Virus record (IMG/VR): IMGVR_UViG_3300031707_000143
Location: 1 to 27,105 of that record
From: a virus
Length of the DNA stretch: 27,105 nucleotides
Strand: one strand, 5' to 3'
A program made the position numbers and the translations under genes. Shown here one piece after another: positions 5,950 through 12,522 of this stretch. The notes below the pieces were generated by a model that saw only the letters and a program-made list of their open reading frames with translations, was not told the DNA's origin and did not search any database. The first letter of the stretch is position 1, and each line of letters starts with the position of its first letter.

Positions 5950-6167
5950 TGGCAAAAGAAACATGCTGGAATTGCGGGCTTGACTTAATAGTTGGCGAAG
6001 TAGTCCATAATGAAAACGGCGGAGATTCTATTCTCTGCAAGTGTGGTGCGACAACTGTAGCCATGATTTTATCTAATAACCCAGGTAAGGTCAAAGAAAC
6101 AGTTTCGGCTAAGAAAGCTCCACCGGCACTAAAGAAGGCCAAAAAGCCAACCAAAAGGGGGAGATAA
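5949..6167 (+). CDS. Small zinc-ribbon protein with basic tail
   Basis: A 72-aa protein that starts with TAATG overlap on the dCMP deaminase stop. CWNCGLDL (6-13) and LCKCGAT (29-35) give four cysteines for a compact zinc ribbon, followed by a Lys/Ala/Pro-rich basic tail (KKAPPALKKAKKPTKRGR). Probably binds nucleic acid or a protein partner; role unknown. Confidence 0.6.
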   Translation: MAKETCWNCGLDLIVGEVVHNENGGDSILCKCGATTVAMILSNNPGKVKETVSAKKAPPALKKAKKPTKRGR

Positions 6168-6169
6168 TT

Positions 6170-6334
6170 ATGGCTACTTATCCTCATTGTTCAGAATGCG
6201 GTTGCGATATGTTCGAGCTTCAGGAAGTAGAAGCGAAGATGTGCGCTGAGTGCCAGAAGCAAAACAATCTTTTCAATCCCGATGTACCACGCCCTACCGG
6301 AGAAATAGACGTGAGAGGAGAATTTGATGGCTAG
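6170..6334 (+). CDS. Small zinc-ribbon protein, 54 aa
   Basis: ATG 6170 (SD GGGGGAGA at 6157-6164) to TAG 6332-6334. HCSECGC (6-12) and MCAECQK (24-30) give two CxxC knuckles 14 residues apart, a classic zinc ribbon. Its stop overlaps the start of ssb by 8 nt, so the two are probably translationally coupled. Role unknown. Confidence 0.65.
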   Translation: MATYPHCSECGCDMFELQEVEAKMCAECQKQNNLFNPDVPRPTGEIDVRGEFDG

Positions 6335-6728
6335 TGTCAATAAAGTAATCATCATAGGAAATGTCGGGAAGGACCCGGAGATGCGTTTCACGCCGAATGG
6401 TACTGCCGTTTGTGGCTTTAGTGTAGGCGTCAGCAATTTCTATACCTCCGATGGTGAAAAGAAACAGGATACCGAATGGTTTACTGTGGTCGCCTGGGCT
6501 AAATTGGCCGAGAATGTAAATCAGTTCGTAGTAAAGGGAATGCTGATTTATGTCGAAGGTATGCTCAAGACCCGCTCTTGGGAAGATGCCAACAGTGGCC
6601 AGCGGCGCTACCGGACTGAATTGATAGCGCATCAAATACAGTTTCTCAGCAAGGTTGACAGGGCAGCACCGGCGGAAACCGATGAAGCCGGACCCGAGGA
6701 AATCGAACCAGAAGATTTACCATTTTAA
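6327..6728 (+). CDS. ssb: Single-stranded DNA-binding protein
   Basis: A 133-aa OB-fold protein. ASVNKVIIIGNVGKDPEMRF opens the family pattern, TEWFTVVAWAKLAE (about 49-62) and GMLIYVEGMLKTRSW (70-84) are the conserved core strands, and the acidic tail ends PEDLPF, the partner-binding tip that recruits replication and repair proteins. It coats single-stranded DNA in replication or recombination. Start ATG 6327 has SD GAGGAG 7 nt upstream; the in-frame TTG 6324 is not needed. Confidence 0.95.
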   Translation: MASVNKVIIIGNVGKDPEMRFTPNGTAVCGFSVGVSNFYTSDGEKKQDTEWFTVVAWAKLAENVNQFVVKGMLIYVEGMLKTRSWEDANSGQRRYRTELIAHQIQFLSKVDRAAPAETDEAGPEEIEPEDLPF

Positions 6729-6740
6729 GAGAGGTGAAAC

Positions 6741-7136
6741 ATGGTATCAGGATTTGAATTTAGCACAAAAGGCGAAACAATAACCTATATCGGCAAAAGA
6801 TTTAATGATGGAATTGGCGGTCAATTAGTCCATAGATTTATCACCAAAGCGGAATTATCCATTGGTGATATTTTATCACCGGTAGCCAGCCAGAAACTCA
6901 TTAACCATAGTCCGGACGGTTTTAATTGGGGATACTCTGGCAGCGGCCCAGCTCAATTAGCTCTAGGACTTCTGCTCGATGTGGCACATGACCCCAGCGA
7001 AGCTATGAGATATTACCAGGACTTCAAGTTCGATGTCGTCTCTGGCTTTGGTGCAGAGTGGAAGATAACCACCACCGAAATACTGGCTTGGCTAATGAAA
7101 AGGAAAAGTGAGGTGAATAATGCCAACTCACGCTAA
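6741..7136 (+). CDS. DUF6166-like protein
   Basis: A 131-aa protein. The block SPDGFNWGYSGSGPAQLAL (about 57-75), then LLLDVAHDPSEAMRYYQDFKFDVV, is the signature of DUF6166, a family of unknown function common in phages and mobile elements. FNWGYSGSGPAQLA is well preserved, so the gene is intact. SD GAGGTG is 6 nt upstream of ATG 6741. It overlaps the next gene by 17 nt. Confidence 0.75.
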   Translation: MVSGFEFSTKGETITYIGKRFNDGIGGQLVHRFITKAELSIGDILSPVASQKLINHSPDGFNWGYSGSGPAQLALGLLLDVAHDPSEAMRYYQDFKFDVVSGFGAEWKITTTEILAWLMKRKSEVNNANSR

Positions 7137-7341
7137 CAATCCTCTAATAGCCGTACACCCGGACACAAAAGCGCGCCTTGATGCCATCGGCAAAAAGGGC
7201 GATACTTACGATATCATAATAACCCGATTACTGAATGGTCGAGTCCACATTCCATTAAAGGAGAGACATGCCAAAGCAACGAAAGAAGCTAAGAGGGTCA
7301 TCGGTCAGGCAGCCACGACAGCAGGGCTCCGCCTTCGATAA
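7120..7341 (+). CDS. VapB/RHH antitoxin-like DNA-binding protein
   Basis: A 73-aa basic protein. VHPDTKARLDAIGKKGDTYDIIITRLLNG (about 12-40) matches the short V-x-x-x-T-K-x-R-L-x-x-x-[GK]-x-K-G-x-[TS]-Y-[DN]-x-I-I-x-x-L-L pattern of antitoxin-like proteins that bind DNA as dimers. No toxin gene adjoins it in the usual size range, so it is more likely an orphan regulator than half of a toxin-antitoxin pair. SD GAGGTGA precedes ATG 7120. The last 20 residues are very basic. Confidence 0.6.
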   Translation: MPTHANNPLIAVHPDTKARLDAIGKKGDTYDIIITRLLNGRVHIPLKERHAKATKEAKRVIGQAATTAGLRLR

Positions 7342-7474
7342 ACTTATTGTCTTGATGACACCGCTCTTTGTTTTGGTGTTTCGCTTTGATGGCTTCGCCT
7401 ACTGGCGCCATGGCTGGAACTGGACATTGAAAGTGAGGGATTGGAAAGATGGAAGCTCTGGGGAAGGAAATTAA
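7268..7474 (+). CDS. Possible small membrane protein, 68 aa
   Basis: ATG 7268 has the best SD in this stretch (AAAGGAGA, 6 nt spacing), although the ORF overlaps its upstream neighbour by 74 nt and its downstream neighbour by 26 nt. The N-terminus is basic (MPKQRKKLRGSS) and residues about 25-45 are hydrophobic (LIVLMTPLFVLVFRF), compatible with one membrane helix with its N-terminus in the cytoplasm. The heavy overlap lowers confidence. Without it, 107 nt would be non-coding. Confidence 0.4.
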   Translation: MPKQRKKLRGSSVRQPRQQGSAFDKLIVLMTPLFVLVFRFDGFAYWRHGWNWTLKVRDWKDGSSGEGN

Positions 7475-7757
7475 ATTTGAAGATTTACACAATGGCTTAG
7501 AGGAAGGCATTGATGGTTATCTTTGTGTGCATGGAGATACTGTTTATCTATCATCTATAGAGGTTCAAGTTCCGAATCAAGGCAGATGCCAACGGTATCT
7601 TGAAAAATTAGAAAGCAAATATAAAGTAGTGAAAGTCCCGAATGTTATTTCAGCTGCCTTACTCCATATCCTGCAAAAGAGAGGATATAAACCTATTGCT
7701 GAATGGGCTGAGGAATTTGGCGAATTTGTTGATGTGTGGGTGAAAATATCTTGTTAG
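7449..7757 (+). CDS. Hypothetical protein, possibly GNAT-like
   Basis: A 102-aa alpha/beta protein. VYLSSIEVQVPNQGRCQRYLEKLES (about 32-56) has the strand, Q/R-x-x-G-x-[GC]-x-x-x-L helix order of the acetyl-CoA-binding core of GNAT enzymes. The C-terminal RGYKPIAEW...VDVWVK resembles the final GNAT strand pair (RGY/F-x-x-...). It is short for a full GNAT (usually about 140 aa), so this is only a suggestion; phages do carry small GNAT-like proteins. SD GGGATTGGAAAG is weak. Confidence 0.55.
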   Translation: MEALGKEIKFEDLHNGLEEGIDGYLCVHGDTVYLSSIEVQVPNQGRCQRYLEKLESKYKVVKVPNVISAALLHILQKRGYKPIAEWAEEFGEFVDVWVKISC

Positions 7758-8098
7758 ACCGTCAATTAGTCAAGCGGTTAGACCGTCAAGGCTGCCTCGA
7801 ATACCAAGAGGGATACCAAAGGGAGTTAGACCTTGCCAACCGCCGTCTGGAACGGCTCAGAAACAAGCAGAAACAGAATCCTAACTTCGAAGCCTATGAT
7901 TACTATGCTGGAGAGAAAGTCAGTATTGATATCCGCATCGAAGAGTGGGAAGCCGTCAAAGATGAGCTTGAATGGTATCTCCAAATCCTTCAAGAGAGAT
8001 TAGATTCACTGGAAATCAAAAAGAAATACCCCGAATCGAAACAGGTCGATGCGCATAGTCACCAATTAAGTATAATGGATGTGGTGTCATGTCTGTAA
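7736..8098 (+). CDS. Coiled-coil protein, 120 aa
   Basis: The protein starts with GTG 7736 (or TTG 7751), overlapping the previous gene. It is highly charged and helical: YQRELDLANRRLERLRNKQKQ and EWEAVKDELEWYLQILQERL are heptad-rich. Its start carries a direct repeat (GTTAGACCGTCAA at 7753 and 7777) that encodes LDRQ twice. The function is unknown; small coiled-coil proteins of this type are common in phage replication regions. It overlaps the Dam-like ORF by 10 nt. Confidence 0.55.
   Translation: MGENILLDRQLVKRLDRQGCLEYQEGYQRELDLANRRLERLRNKQKQNPNFEAYDYYAGEKVSIDIRIEEWEAVKDELEWYLQILQERLDSLEIKKKYPESKQVDAHSHQLSIMDVVSCL
7753..7832 (+). repeat. Three GTTAGACC octamers
   Basis: GTTAGACC lies at 7753, 7777 and 7825. 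The first two extend to the 13-mer GTTAGACCGTCAA at 24-nt spacing. The same octamer recurs four times at 14067-14313. In this gene all three copies are in the same frame (xLD[RL]), so protein repetition could explain this cluster alone. Confidence 0.6.
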
Positions 8099-8397
8099 AC
8101 AAAGGACTATTTACTTCGGCAAGCCAGCATTGGTCAACGCCGAAAGAACTTTACGATTCACTAAATGCAGAGTTTCACTTCAATGATGATCCGTGTCCCT
8201 TGCACGGTGAAGGCGGGCTTGACCGAGAATGGGGAAGCCGAACTTATTGTAATCCGCCTTATGGCAGAGAGATAACAAAATGGTTGCTGAAAGCCTATGC
8301 CGAATCATTAGGCGAGACTTTAAGAAGGCAGCCAAAGCGCTCAACAAAGAGAAGCAACTGGTACTTATATAAGGAGAAATATGCCAAGAAGGAATAA
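8089..8397 (+). pseudogene. Truncated phage Dam (N6-adenine) methyltransferase remnant
   Basis: Residues 13-70 carry the start of the phage DNA N-6-adenine-methyltransferase family: QHWSTPKELYDSL, FHFNDDPCPLHG, GLDREWG, and the catalytic YCNPPYGREI (53-62). After KAYAES the reading becomes unlike the family. The -1 frame instead gives DFKKAAKALNKEKQLVLI then TAA at 8370-8372, close to the family's next strand, yet it stops before the expected PARTDT...WFH part. About half the enzyme is missing and the end runs directly into the SD of the next gene, which suggests a deletion plus frameshift. Probably inactive. Confidence 0.7.
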
Positions 8398-8569
8398 AAA
8401 TGTTGGTCGCCCCAGGGTAAAAAAGTGGGTTTATGAGCCGATGGAGAACCGCCCCGTTATCTATCTTTGCCCTGTGCCGGTATGCAGCCAGCCGCTAGTG
8501 CGCAGGAATGGCTTGATTGTATGCTCCGCCGACCCCTGGCACTACACGCAGGAGGTTTTGAGCAGGTGA
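8381..8569 (+). CDS. Small zinc-finger-like protein, 62 aa
   Basis: ATG 8381 follows AAGGAG by 6 nt. The N-terminus is basic (MPRRNKNVGRPRVKK). CPVPVCSQPLVRRNGLIVC (30-48) plus H54 can form one zinc site of C-x4-C-x12-C-x5-H type. The stop overlaps the GTG of the next gene. Role unknown. Confidence 0.6.
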   Translation: MPRRNKNVGRPRVKKWVYEPMENRPVIYLCPVPVCSQPLVRRNGLIVCSADPWHYTQEVLSR

Positions 8570-9030
8570 CGAAATTAAACGGCTGTAAACATCTGTGGCC
8601 GGAGGACTCCGTAGATGATGCTTATGCCTGTTTGTTGTGTGGAGCTATAGCCGTTTGGGAACGTGCAAAAGACCCCTTGAAACAGCATGAGCTTCTCATT
8701 GTTAAGCCTGGCAAGCCAGACTGGGCGGAGATGTCATATCACGCCCGCAGAGAATGGTATCACCAGAACGCCAAGTGCATTATCGCTGATGTCGAAAGGC
8801 TGGGGGAGCAAAAGGCAAGAAAGAAGTGGAACATAGCGCCCTCAACCTGGACGGATCTTAGGCGGCGCTGGAAACTGGAGCCTAAGGATGTCTCCTCCAT
8901 AGGTGCAGAGCAGGTAAAGCATGAAGTATCACTTGACACTTTGCCGGCGTTTCCTCAGTTTTCAGATTCCTGGCCGGCAGAGGTACAACTTAAGTGGTTA
9001 GAGACATACAGAGAACTCGCGAGGGGGTGA
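8566..9030 (+). CDS. Zinc-knuckle plus HTH protein, 154 aa
   Basis: GTG 8566 overlaps the previous TGA and has AGGAGG at 8550-8555 with 10-nt spacing. The open frame continues upstream to 8467, but that part is shadow of the previous gene. CKHLWPED... then CLLCGAIA (residues about 6-26) look like a Cx2H...Cx2C zinc site. Residues about 70-110 read as a helix-turn-helix (LGEQKARKKWNIAPSTWTDLRRRW). The C-terminal FSDSWPAEVQLKWLETYREL is helical. Likely DNA binding; location just before the terminase suggests possible late-gene control, which is inference. Confidence 0.6.
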   Translation: MTKLNGCKHLWPEDSVDDAYACLLCGAIAVWERAKDPLKQHELLIVKPGKPDWAEMSYHARREWYHQNAKCIIADVERLGEQKARKKWNIAPSTWTDLRRRWKLEPKDVSSIGAEQVKHEVSLDTLPAFPQFSDSWPAEVQLKWLETYRELARG

Positions 9031-9033
9031 ACC

Positions 9034-9204
9034 ATGAAACTACTAGAAGCAACTCTAATAGCAACGGAGCTGGTCAATAAACTGAGCCCCTTGAGATACT
9101 GCACTTTCAACTGGAAAACCTACGGTACCGATGCAATCAAACTTCTGGAAAGCTTTAAAAAGGACTACTATATCAAAGAGGACTTAAAAGAAAAGATGAA
9201 ATGA
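9034..9204 (+). CDS. Small hypothetical protein, 56 aa
   Basis: ATG 9034 has SD GAGGGGG 5-6 nt upstream and TGA at 9202-9204, overlapping the next ATG (ATGA). The protein is helical and Lys/Leu-rich (ends KEDLKEKMK). It is too short for a motif. The SD and stop/start overlap support it as real. No function suggested. Confidence 0.55.
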   Translation: MKLLEATLIATELVNKLSPLRYCTFNWKTYGTDAIKLLESFKKDYYIKEDLKEKMK

Positions 9205-9617
9205 TTACTACTCGGAAGTGTAAATCCTGCCAAAAAAAACTTCATAGAGACATCTGGAACTCAAAGGTAGATGTCCTCACCTGCCAGAATGATTTTTGCC
9301 CTCTCTTCCGGCAACCGCAAGGCTACATACCGGAGCCGCGGAATGCTAAGTTATTTCCTCAGAATGTCTCTGAGGTTATCTCTGCCGCTACAGAAGCTCA
9401 AAGAGATAGAAGAGCTAGGGAAGCTAAAATTCAAATGAATGATGATCGACCTTATAAAAGTAGAGGGACTCTTTTAGAAACTTCTTGTGAGAACTGCGGA
9501 GCGAGGATAATTAAACCCTCTTCAGTCCTTGCTAGAGCGAAACATCACTTTTGCGCTAGGATATGTTGGCAGGAATACCGGCAGACACATAGGATAGAGG
9601 GGAAAAATAATCCCTAG
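9201..9617 (+). CDS. Protein with two zinc fingers, 138 aa
   Basis: The N-terminal finger is CKSCQKKL...CQNDFC (7-33). The C-terminal finger is SCENCGARI...HHFCARICWQEYR (about 94-126), the C-x2-C...[HF]-x-C-x3-C-x2-x-[YF] form often found in phage HNH-neighbour and zinc-ribbon proteins. The middle is charged and probably disordered. ATG 9201 overlaps the preceding stop. It is the last gene before the packaging module. Function unknown, nucleic-acid binding likely. Confidence 0.6.
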   Translation: MITTRKCKSCQKKLHRDIWNSKVDVLTCQNDFCPLFRQPQGYIPEPRNAKLFPQNVSEVISAATEAQRDRRAREAKIQMNDDRPYKSRGTLLETSCENCGARIIKPSSVLARAKHHFCARICWQEYRQTHRIEGKNNP

Positions 9618-9619
9618 TG

Positions 9620-9639
9620 TGCTACAATATTAAGTTGTG
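9620..9639 (+). promoter_or_regulatory. Possible extended -10 promoter before terminase
   Basis: TGC-TACAAT (9620-9628) is an extended -10 element. No good -35 lies 17 nt upstream. The predicted transcription start, about 9635, falls within a few bases of the GTG at 9637 that starts terS, and no SD precedes that GTG, so the transcript could be leaderless. Confidence 0.35.
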
Positions 9640-10170
9640 TTAAGCCATCTAACCCAAAAGCAAGAAACCTTCTGCCTCAAGTACATTGAACTCGATAATG
9701 CTACCCAGGCAGCTATAGCAGCCGGCTACAATCCTCATACCGCCGCCGTAATCGCTTGCGAGAACCTAAAGAAACCTAATGTCCTAGCCCGCATAACAGA
9801 ACTTCGCCAAAAAACAGAGGATGCCACCATTGCTACTGTGATAGAGCGCAAGCAGATACTTTCAGAGATAGCCAGAGGACGCTTTATTGATTTTATGAAT
9901 CCTACCAAAGAAAAGTTAAAGTCCGCAGCTCTCCAGGAGATTAGGGTAATGGAGACCGATGTAGGCAAAGCAACCACTGTCAGGCTCCATAATCCCATCC
10001 ATGCCATAACCGAGCTCAACAAGATGGATGGTGTATACCGGGAAGGGACTACGGTAAATATCGACAACCGCCGGCTGGAGATAACAGTCCAGAGCGAGGA
10101 GACCAGAAAGCTCTTGAAAGAGATAGAGGAGGGCAAACAGCCACATGGAGATTCAGACAGCCAAAGTTAG
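9637..10170 (+). CDS. terS: Terminase small subunit
   Basis: A 177-aa protein of the Terminase_2 type. LTQKQETFCLKYIELDNATQAAIAAGY (5-31) is the family's N-terminal DNA-binding helix-turn-helix, followed by AAVIACENLKKPNVLARI (36-53). The middle contains GRFIDFM and the C-terminus is a charged helix. It recognises phage DNA and loads the large subunit for packaging. GTG 9637 is taken as start because the family begins a few residues before LTxKQ and a stop lies at 9631; no SD is visible. It overlaps the ParB-methyltransferase gene by 26 nt. Confidence 0.9.
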   Translation: MLSHLTQKQETFCLKYIELDNATQAAIAAGYNPHTAAVIACENLKKPNVLARITELRQKTEDATIATVIERKQILSEIARGRFIDFMNPTKEKLKSAALQEIRVMETDVGKATTVRLHNPIHAITELNKMDGVYREGTTVNIDNRRLEITVQSEETRKLLKEIEEGKQPHGDSDSQS

Positions 10171-11302
10171 CGAACTCCGCCCTCACCCTCAGAATCCCAG
10201 GATACATCCAGACTCAGCCATTGAGAAACTTGTCAAGAGCCTCAAAGAGTACGGCTTTACCAACCCTATCCTAATCTCCGCCGATAACTATGTCCTGGCT
10301 GGCCATGCCCGCCTCAAGGCCGCTGAGAAGGCAGGACTCAAAGAGGTGCCAGTTATACAGTTACCCTTGAAGGGAAACAAAGCTTTGGCGTATATGATAG
10401 CTGACAATAGGCTCCAGGATGAGACGGACTGGGACTTTACTAAGTTAGCGGAACTTTTTGGAGTGCTTGATACTGGGGAGCTAGACCTGGAGATAACAGG
10501 GTTTGACCTTTCAGAAATAGAAAACCTTTTGACCTCGGAGAAAGCGGGTTTAACGGATGATGATGCAGTCCCTGAGCCTAAAGAGTCTATTTGTAAGGCT
10601 GGCGACCTGTGGACACTAGGCAACCATCGGCTTTTATGCGGAGATGCCACTGTAGCGGCTCACGTGGCGAAATTGATGGCAGGTGAGAAGGCAGACATGG
10701 TATTTACTGACCCACCGTATGGAGTAGGATATGATGGCGGAGCAAAGAAACGGGATAAATTAGATGGTGATGAAATTGGCACAAGTATTTATGCTGATGC
10801 TCTCCCACTATTACAGATAGCTGCATCTGACCATGCTGCATTATATTTGTGGTATGCTGATGCCCATGTTGCCGCAGCCGCAGCCGCAGCCGCAGGGTAC
10901 GAAATAACTGCCCAAATTATTTGGACGAAAAATAACGCTCAATTCGTTTCGACTGCACATTATCATGGCAAACACGAACCTTGTTTCTATGCTCACAGAA
11001 AAGGGAAATCAAATCAATGGTACGGTGGTAAGAATGAGGTTACGGTATGGGAATGTGACAGAGCAAACAAGAATGAATATCATCCAACGCAAAAGCCCGT
11101 TGCATTAGCGGAACGAGCAATCAAAAATTCAAGCCAAGTTAAAAATATAGTTCTTGATTTCTTTGGTGGCTCAGGTTCAACCCTAATAGCCTGTGAAAAG
11201 TTAAACCGAAAGTGCTACATGATGGAGATTTCGGAAATGTACTGCGATGTGATTATAGAGCGATGGCAGAACTTCACAGGAAGGAAGGCAGAGAAATGCT
11301 AA
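10145..11302 (+). CDS. ParB-domain / DNA methyltransferase fusion
   Basis: A 385-aa protein. Residues 1-90 are a ParB/Srx nuclease-like domain: HPQNPRIHPDSAIEKLVKSL, then NYVLAGHARLKAAEKAGL. Residues 150-380 are a DNA adenine/cytosine-N4 methyltransferase with motif IV TDPPYGVGY (188-196) before motif I DFFGGSGSTLIACE (338-351), the beta-class order; HPTQKP (313-318) is also conserved. The unusual stretch 242-250 is VAAAAAAAA, encoded by a GCCGCA repeat. These fusions are common beside phage terminase genes, where they may protect DNA or mark packaging substrate. SD GAGGAGGG lies about 11 nt before the start. Confidence 0.9.
   Translation: MEIQTAKVSELRPHPQNPRIHPDSAIEKLVKSLKEYGFTNPILISADNYVLAGHARLKAAEKAGLKEVPVIQLPLKGNKALAYMIADNRLQDETDWDFTKLAELFGVLDTGELDLEITGFDLSEIENLLTSEKAGLTDDDAVPEPKESICKAGDLWTLGNHRLLCGDATVAAHVAKLMAGEKADMVFTDPPYGVGYDGGAKKRDKLDGDEIGTSIYADALPLLQIAASDHAALYLWYADAHVAAAAAAAAGYEITAQIIWTKNNAQFVSTAHYHGKHEPCFYAHRKGKSNQWYGGKNEVTVWECDRANKNEYHPTQKPVALAERAIKNSSQVKNIVLDFFGGSGSTLIACEKLNRKCYMMEISEMYCDVIIERWQNFTGRKAEKC
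10871..10895 (+). repeat. GCCGCA hexanucleotide tandem repeat, four copies
   Basis: Four perfect GCCGCA units (10871-10894), plus a further G, encode an eight-alanine run in the methyltransferase domain. Unit length is a multiple of three, so copy-number change would alter protein length but not frame. Confidence 0.8.
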
Positions 11303-12522
11303 CCACCCGTATCTTTGAAGAAAACCTAACAGCCTACCAGAGAGGCCGACGTCGTGCTCTCAATGAGGGCGGGACTTACTCTAGCAAGACCTGGTCAATA
11401 CTTCAACTCCTAATCGTAATTGCCAGTCAGACAAAAGTTCCCCTTATAATCTCAGTGGTGAGTGAGTCGTTGCCGCACTTAAAGAGAGGCGCTATCAGAG
11501 ACTTCTTCAAAATCCTGGAAGAGAGTACAGAAAACAATCCCCGCTACAACAAGACCGAGCAGACTTACAATTTCGGCATGGGTAAGATAGAGTTCTTTGG
11601 CGCCGATGAGTCCGACAAGGTGCGCGGTCCCCGGCGCGATATACTTTTTATAAACGAGGGTAACAACGTCCCCTGGGAAACGGCTAGAGGTCTGGACATA
11701 CGTACGGCGAGGTTTACCTTTGTTGACTGGAACCCTGTCTCGGAATTTTGGGCGCATCAGTATGAAACAGAGGCCGGTAAAAGCATACCAGGCTGGTTAC
11801 ACGAACCCGATAGTGTTTACATTCACTCGACCTATAAGGATGCCATCGCTGTCATCCCGCCTGAGACTGTAAGGAATATCGAGTCCAACCGCTATAAAGA
11901 CCCTAATTGGTACAATGTCTATGGTCTAGGCCTCATGGGCAAAGTGGAAGGATTGGTCTATCCCTACTTCCGTCAGGCCAGGGAGCTGCCAGCCGGCGAG
12001 GTTTTCTATGGTCTTGATTTCGGCTTCTCTACAGATGTCACCGCTTTAGTGAAGAACATCATTGTCGATGATAACCTATATTCCCAAGAGTTAATCTATG
12101 AGCGGAGTCTAACGAACCAGGACATAGCAGTAAGGATGATGGAACTAGGCGTACTGAAGCACAGTGACGAGATATTCGCCGATTCCTCTGAGCCGAAGTC
12201 TATCGAAGAGATTTATCAGATGGGTTTTAACATAAAGCCTTGCAGTAAAGGGCCGGGTAGTGTAGAATATGGTCATCAGAAAGTACGCCAGTATAACCAA
12301 TTCTGGACTGAGGATTCTGTGAACTGCATTAAAGAGCAAAGGAACTTCCGCTACATACCGGACAAGAGCGGTAAACTCACTGAGAAAACAACGCATACCT
12401 TCAGTCACGGCCAGGATGCGAGACGCTATGCAATCATGGGGAAAGGCGAACCCCCAGAACCTCAAGAGAAAATCGTTATCTTTGATTCAATGAAATTATT
12501 GGAGGATATTGATTATGAATGA
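11296..12522 (+). CDS. terL: Terminase large subunit
   Basis: A 408-aa protein with packaging ATPase and nuclease domains. Walker A is the variant GGTYSSKTW (25-33) with K31. Walker B with catalytic Glu is DILFINE (115-121). DWNP (144-147) is the coupling region. The RNase H-like nuclease shows YGLDFGFSTD (238-247, D241), FADSSEPKSI (295-303, D297 region) and THTFSHGQDARRYA (366-379, D374). It drives DNA into proheads and cuts concatemers. ATG 11296 overlaps the methyltransferase stop by 7 nt and has AAGGAAGG upstream; the open frame upstream is shadow. Confidence 0.95.
   Translation: MLTTRIFEENLTAYQRGRRRALNEGGTYSSKTWSILQLLIVIASQTKVPLIISVVSESLPHLKRGAIRDFFKILEESTENNPRYNKTEQTYNFGMGKIEFFGADESDKVRGPRRDILFINEGNNVPWETARGLDIRTARFTFVDWNPVSEFWAHQYETEAGKSIPGWLHEPDSVYIHSTYKDAIAVIPPETVRNIESNRYKDPNWYNVYGLGLMGKVEGLVYPYFRQARELPAGEVFYGLDFGFSTDVTALVKNIIVDDNLYSQELIYERSLTNQDIAVRMMELGVLKHSDEIFADSSEPKSIEEIYQMGFNIKPCSKGPGSVEYGHQKVRQYNQFWTEDSVNCIKEQRNFRYIPDKSGKLTEKTTHTFSHGQDARRYAIMGKGEPPEPQEKIVIFDSMKLLEDIDYE

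Noticed and set aside
7120-7341. Toxin-antitoxin locus
   Set aside because: No PIN or other toxin-sized partner adjoins; the next genes are a putative membrane protein and a GNAT-like protein.
8467-8565. Upstream extension of the gene at 8566
   Set aside because: Frame is open but overlaps the zinc protein at 8381; the SD AGGAGG at 8550 points to GTG 8566.
8933-8965. TTGACA in the gene at 8566 as a promoter for terS
   Set aside because: No TATAAT-like hexamer at proper spacing; it lies 700 nt upstream with genes in between.
9735-10136. Minus-strand open frames up to 177 aa, including this one and those at 5744-6187, 15458-15991 and 17626-18063
   Set aside because: They lie antisense to genes with recognised families, lack SDs, and have compositions typical of antisense shadow.
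10145-11302. ParB domain as evidence for a partitioning (plasmid-prophage) system
   Set aside because: The domain is fused to a methyltransferase and no ParA is present; this is the common terminase-linked fusion.
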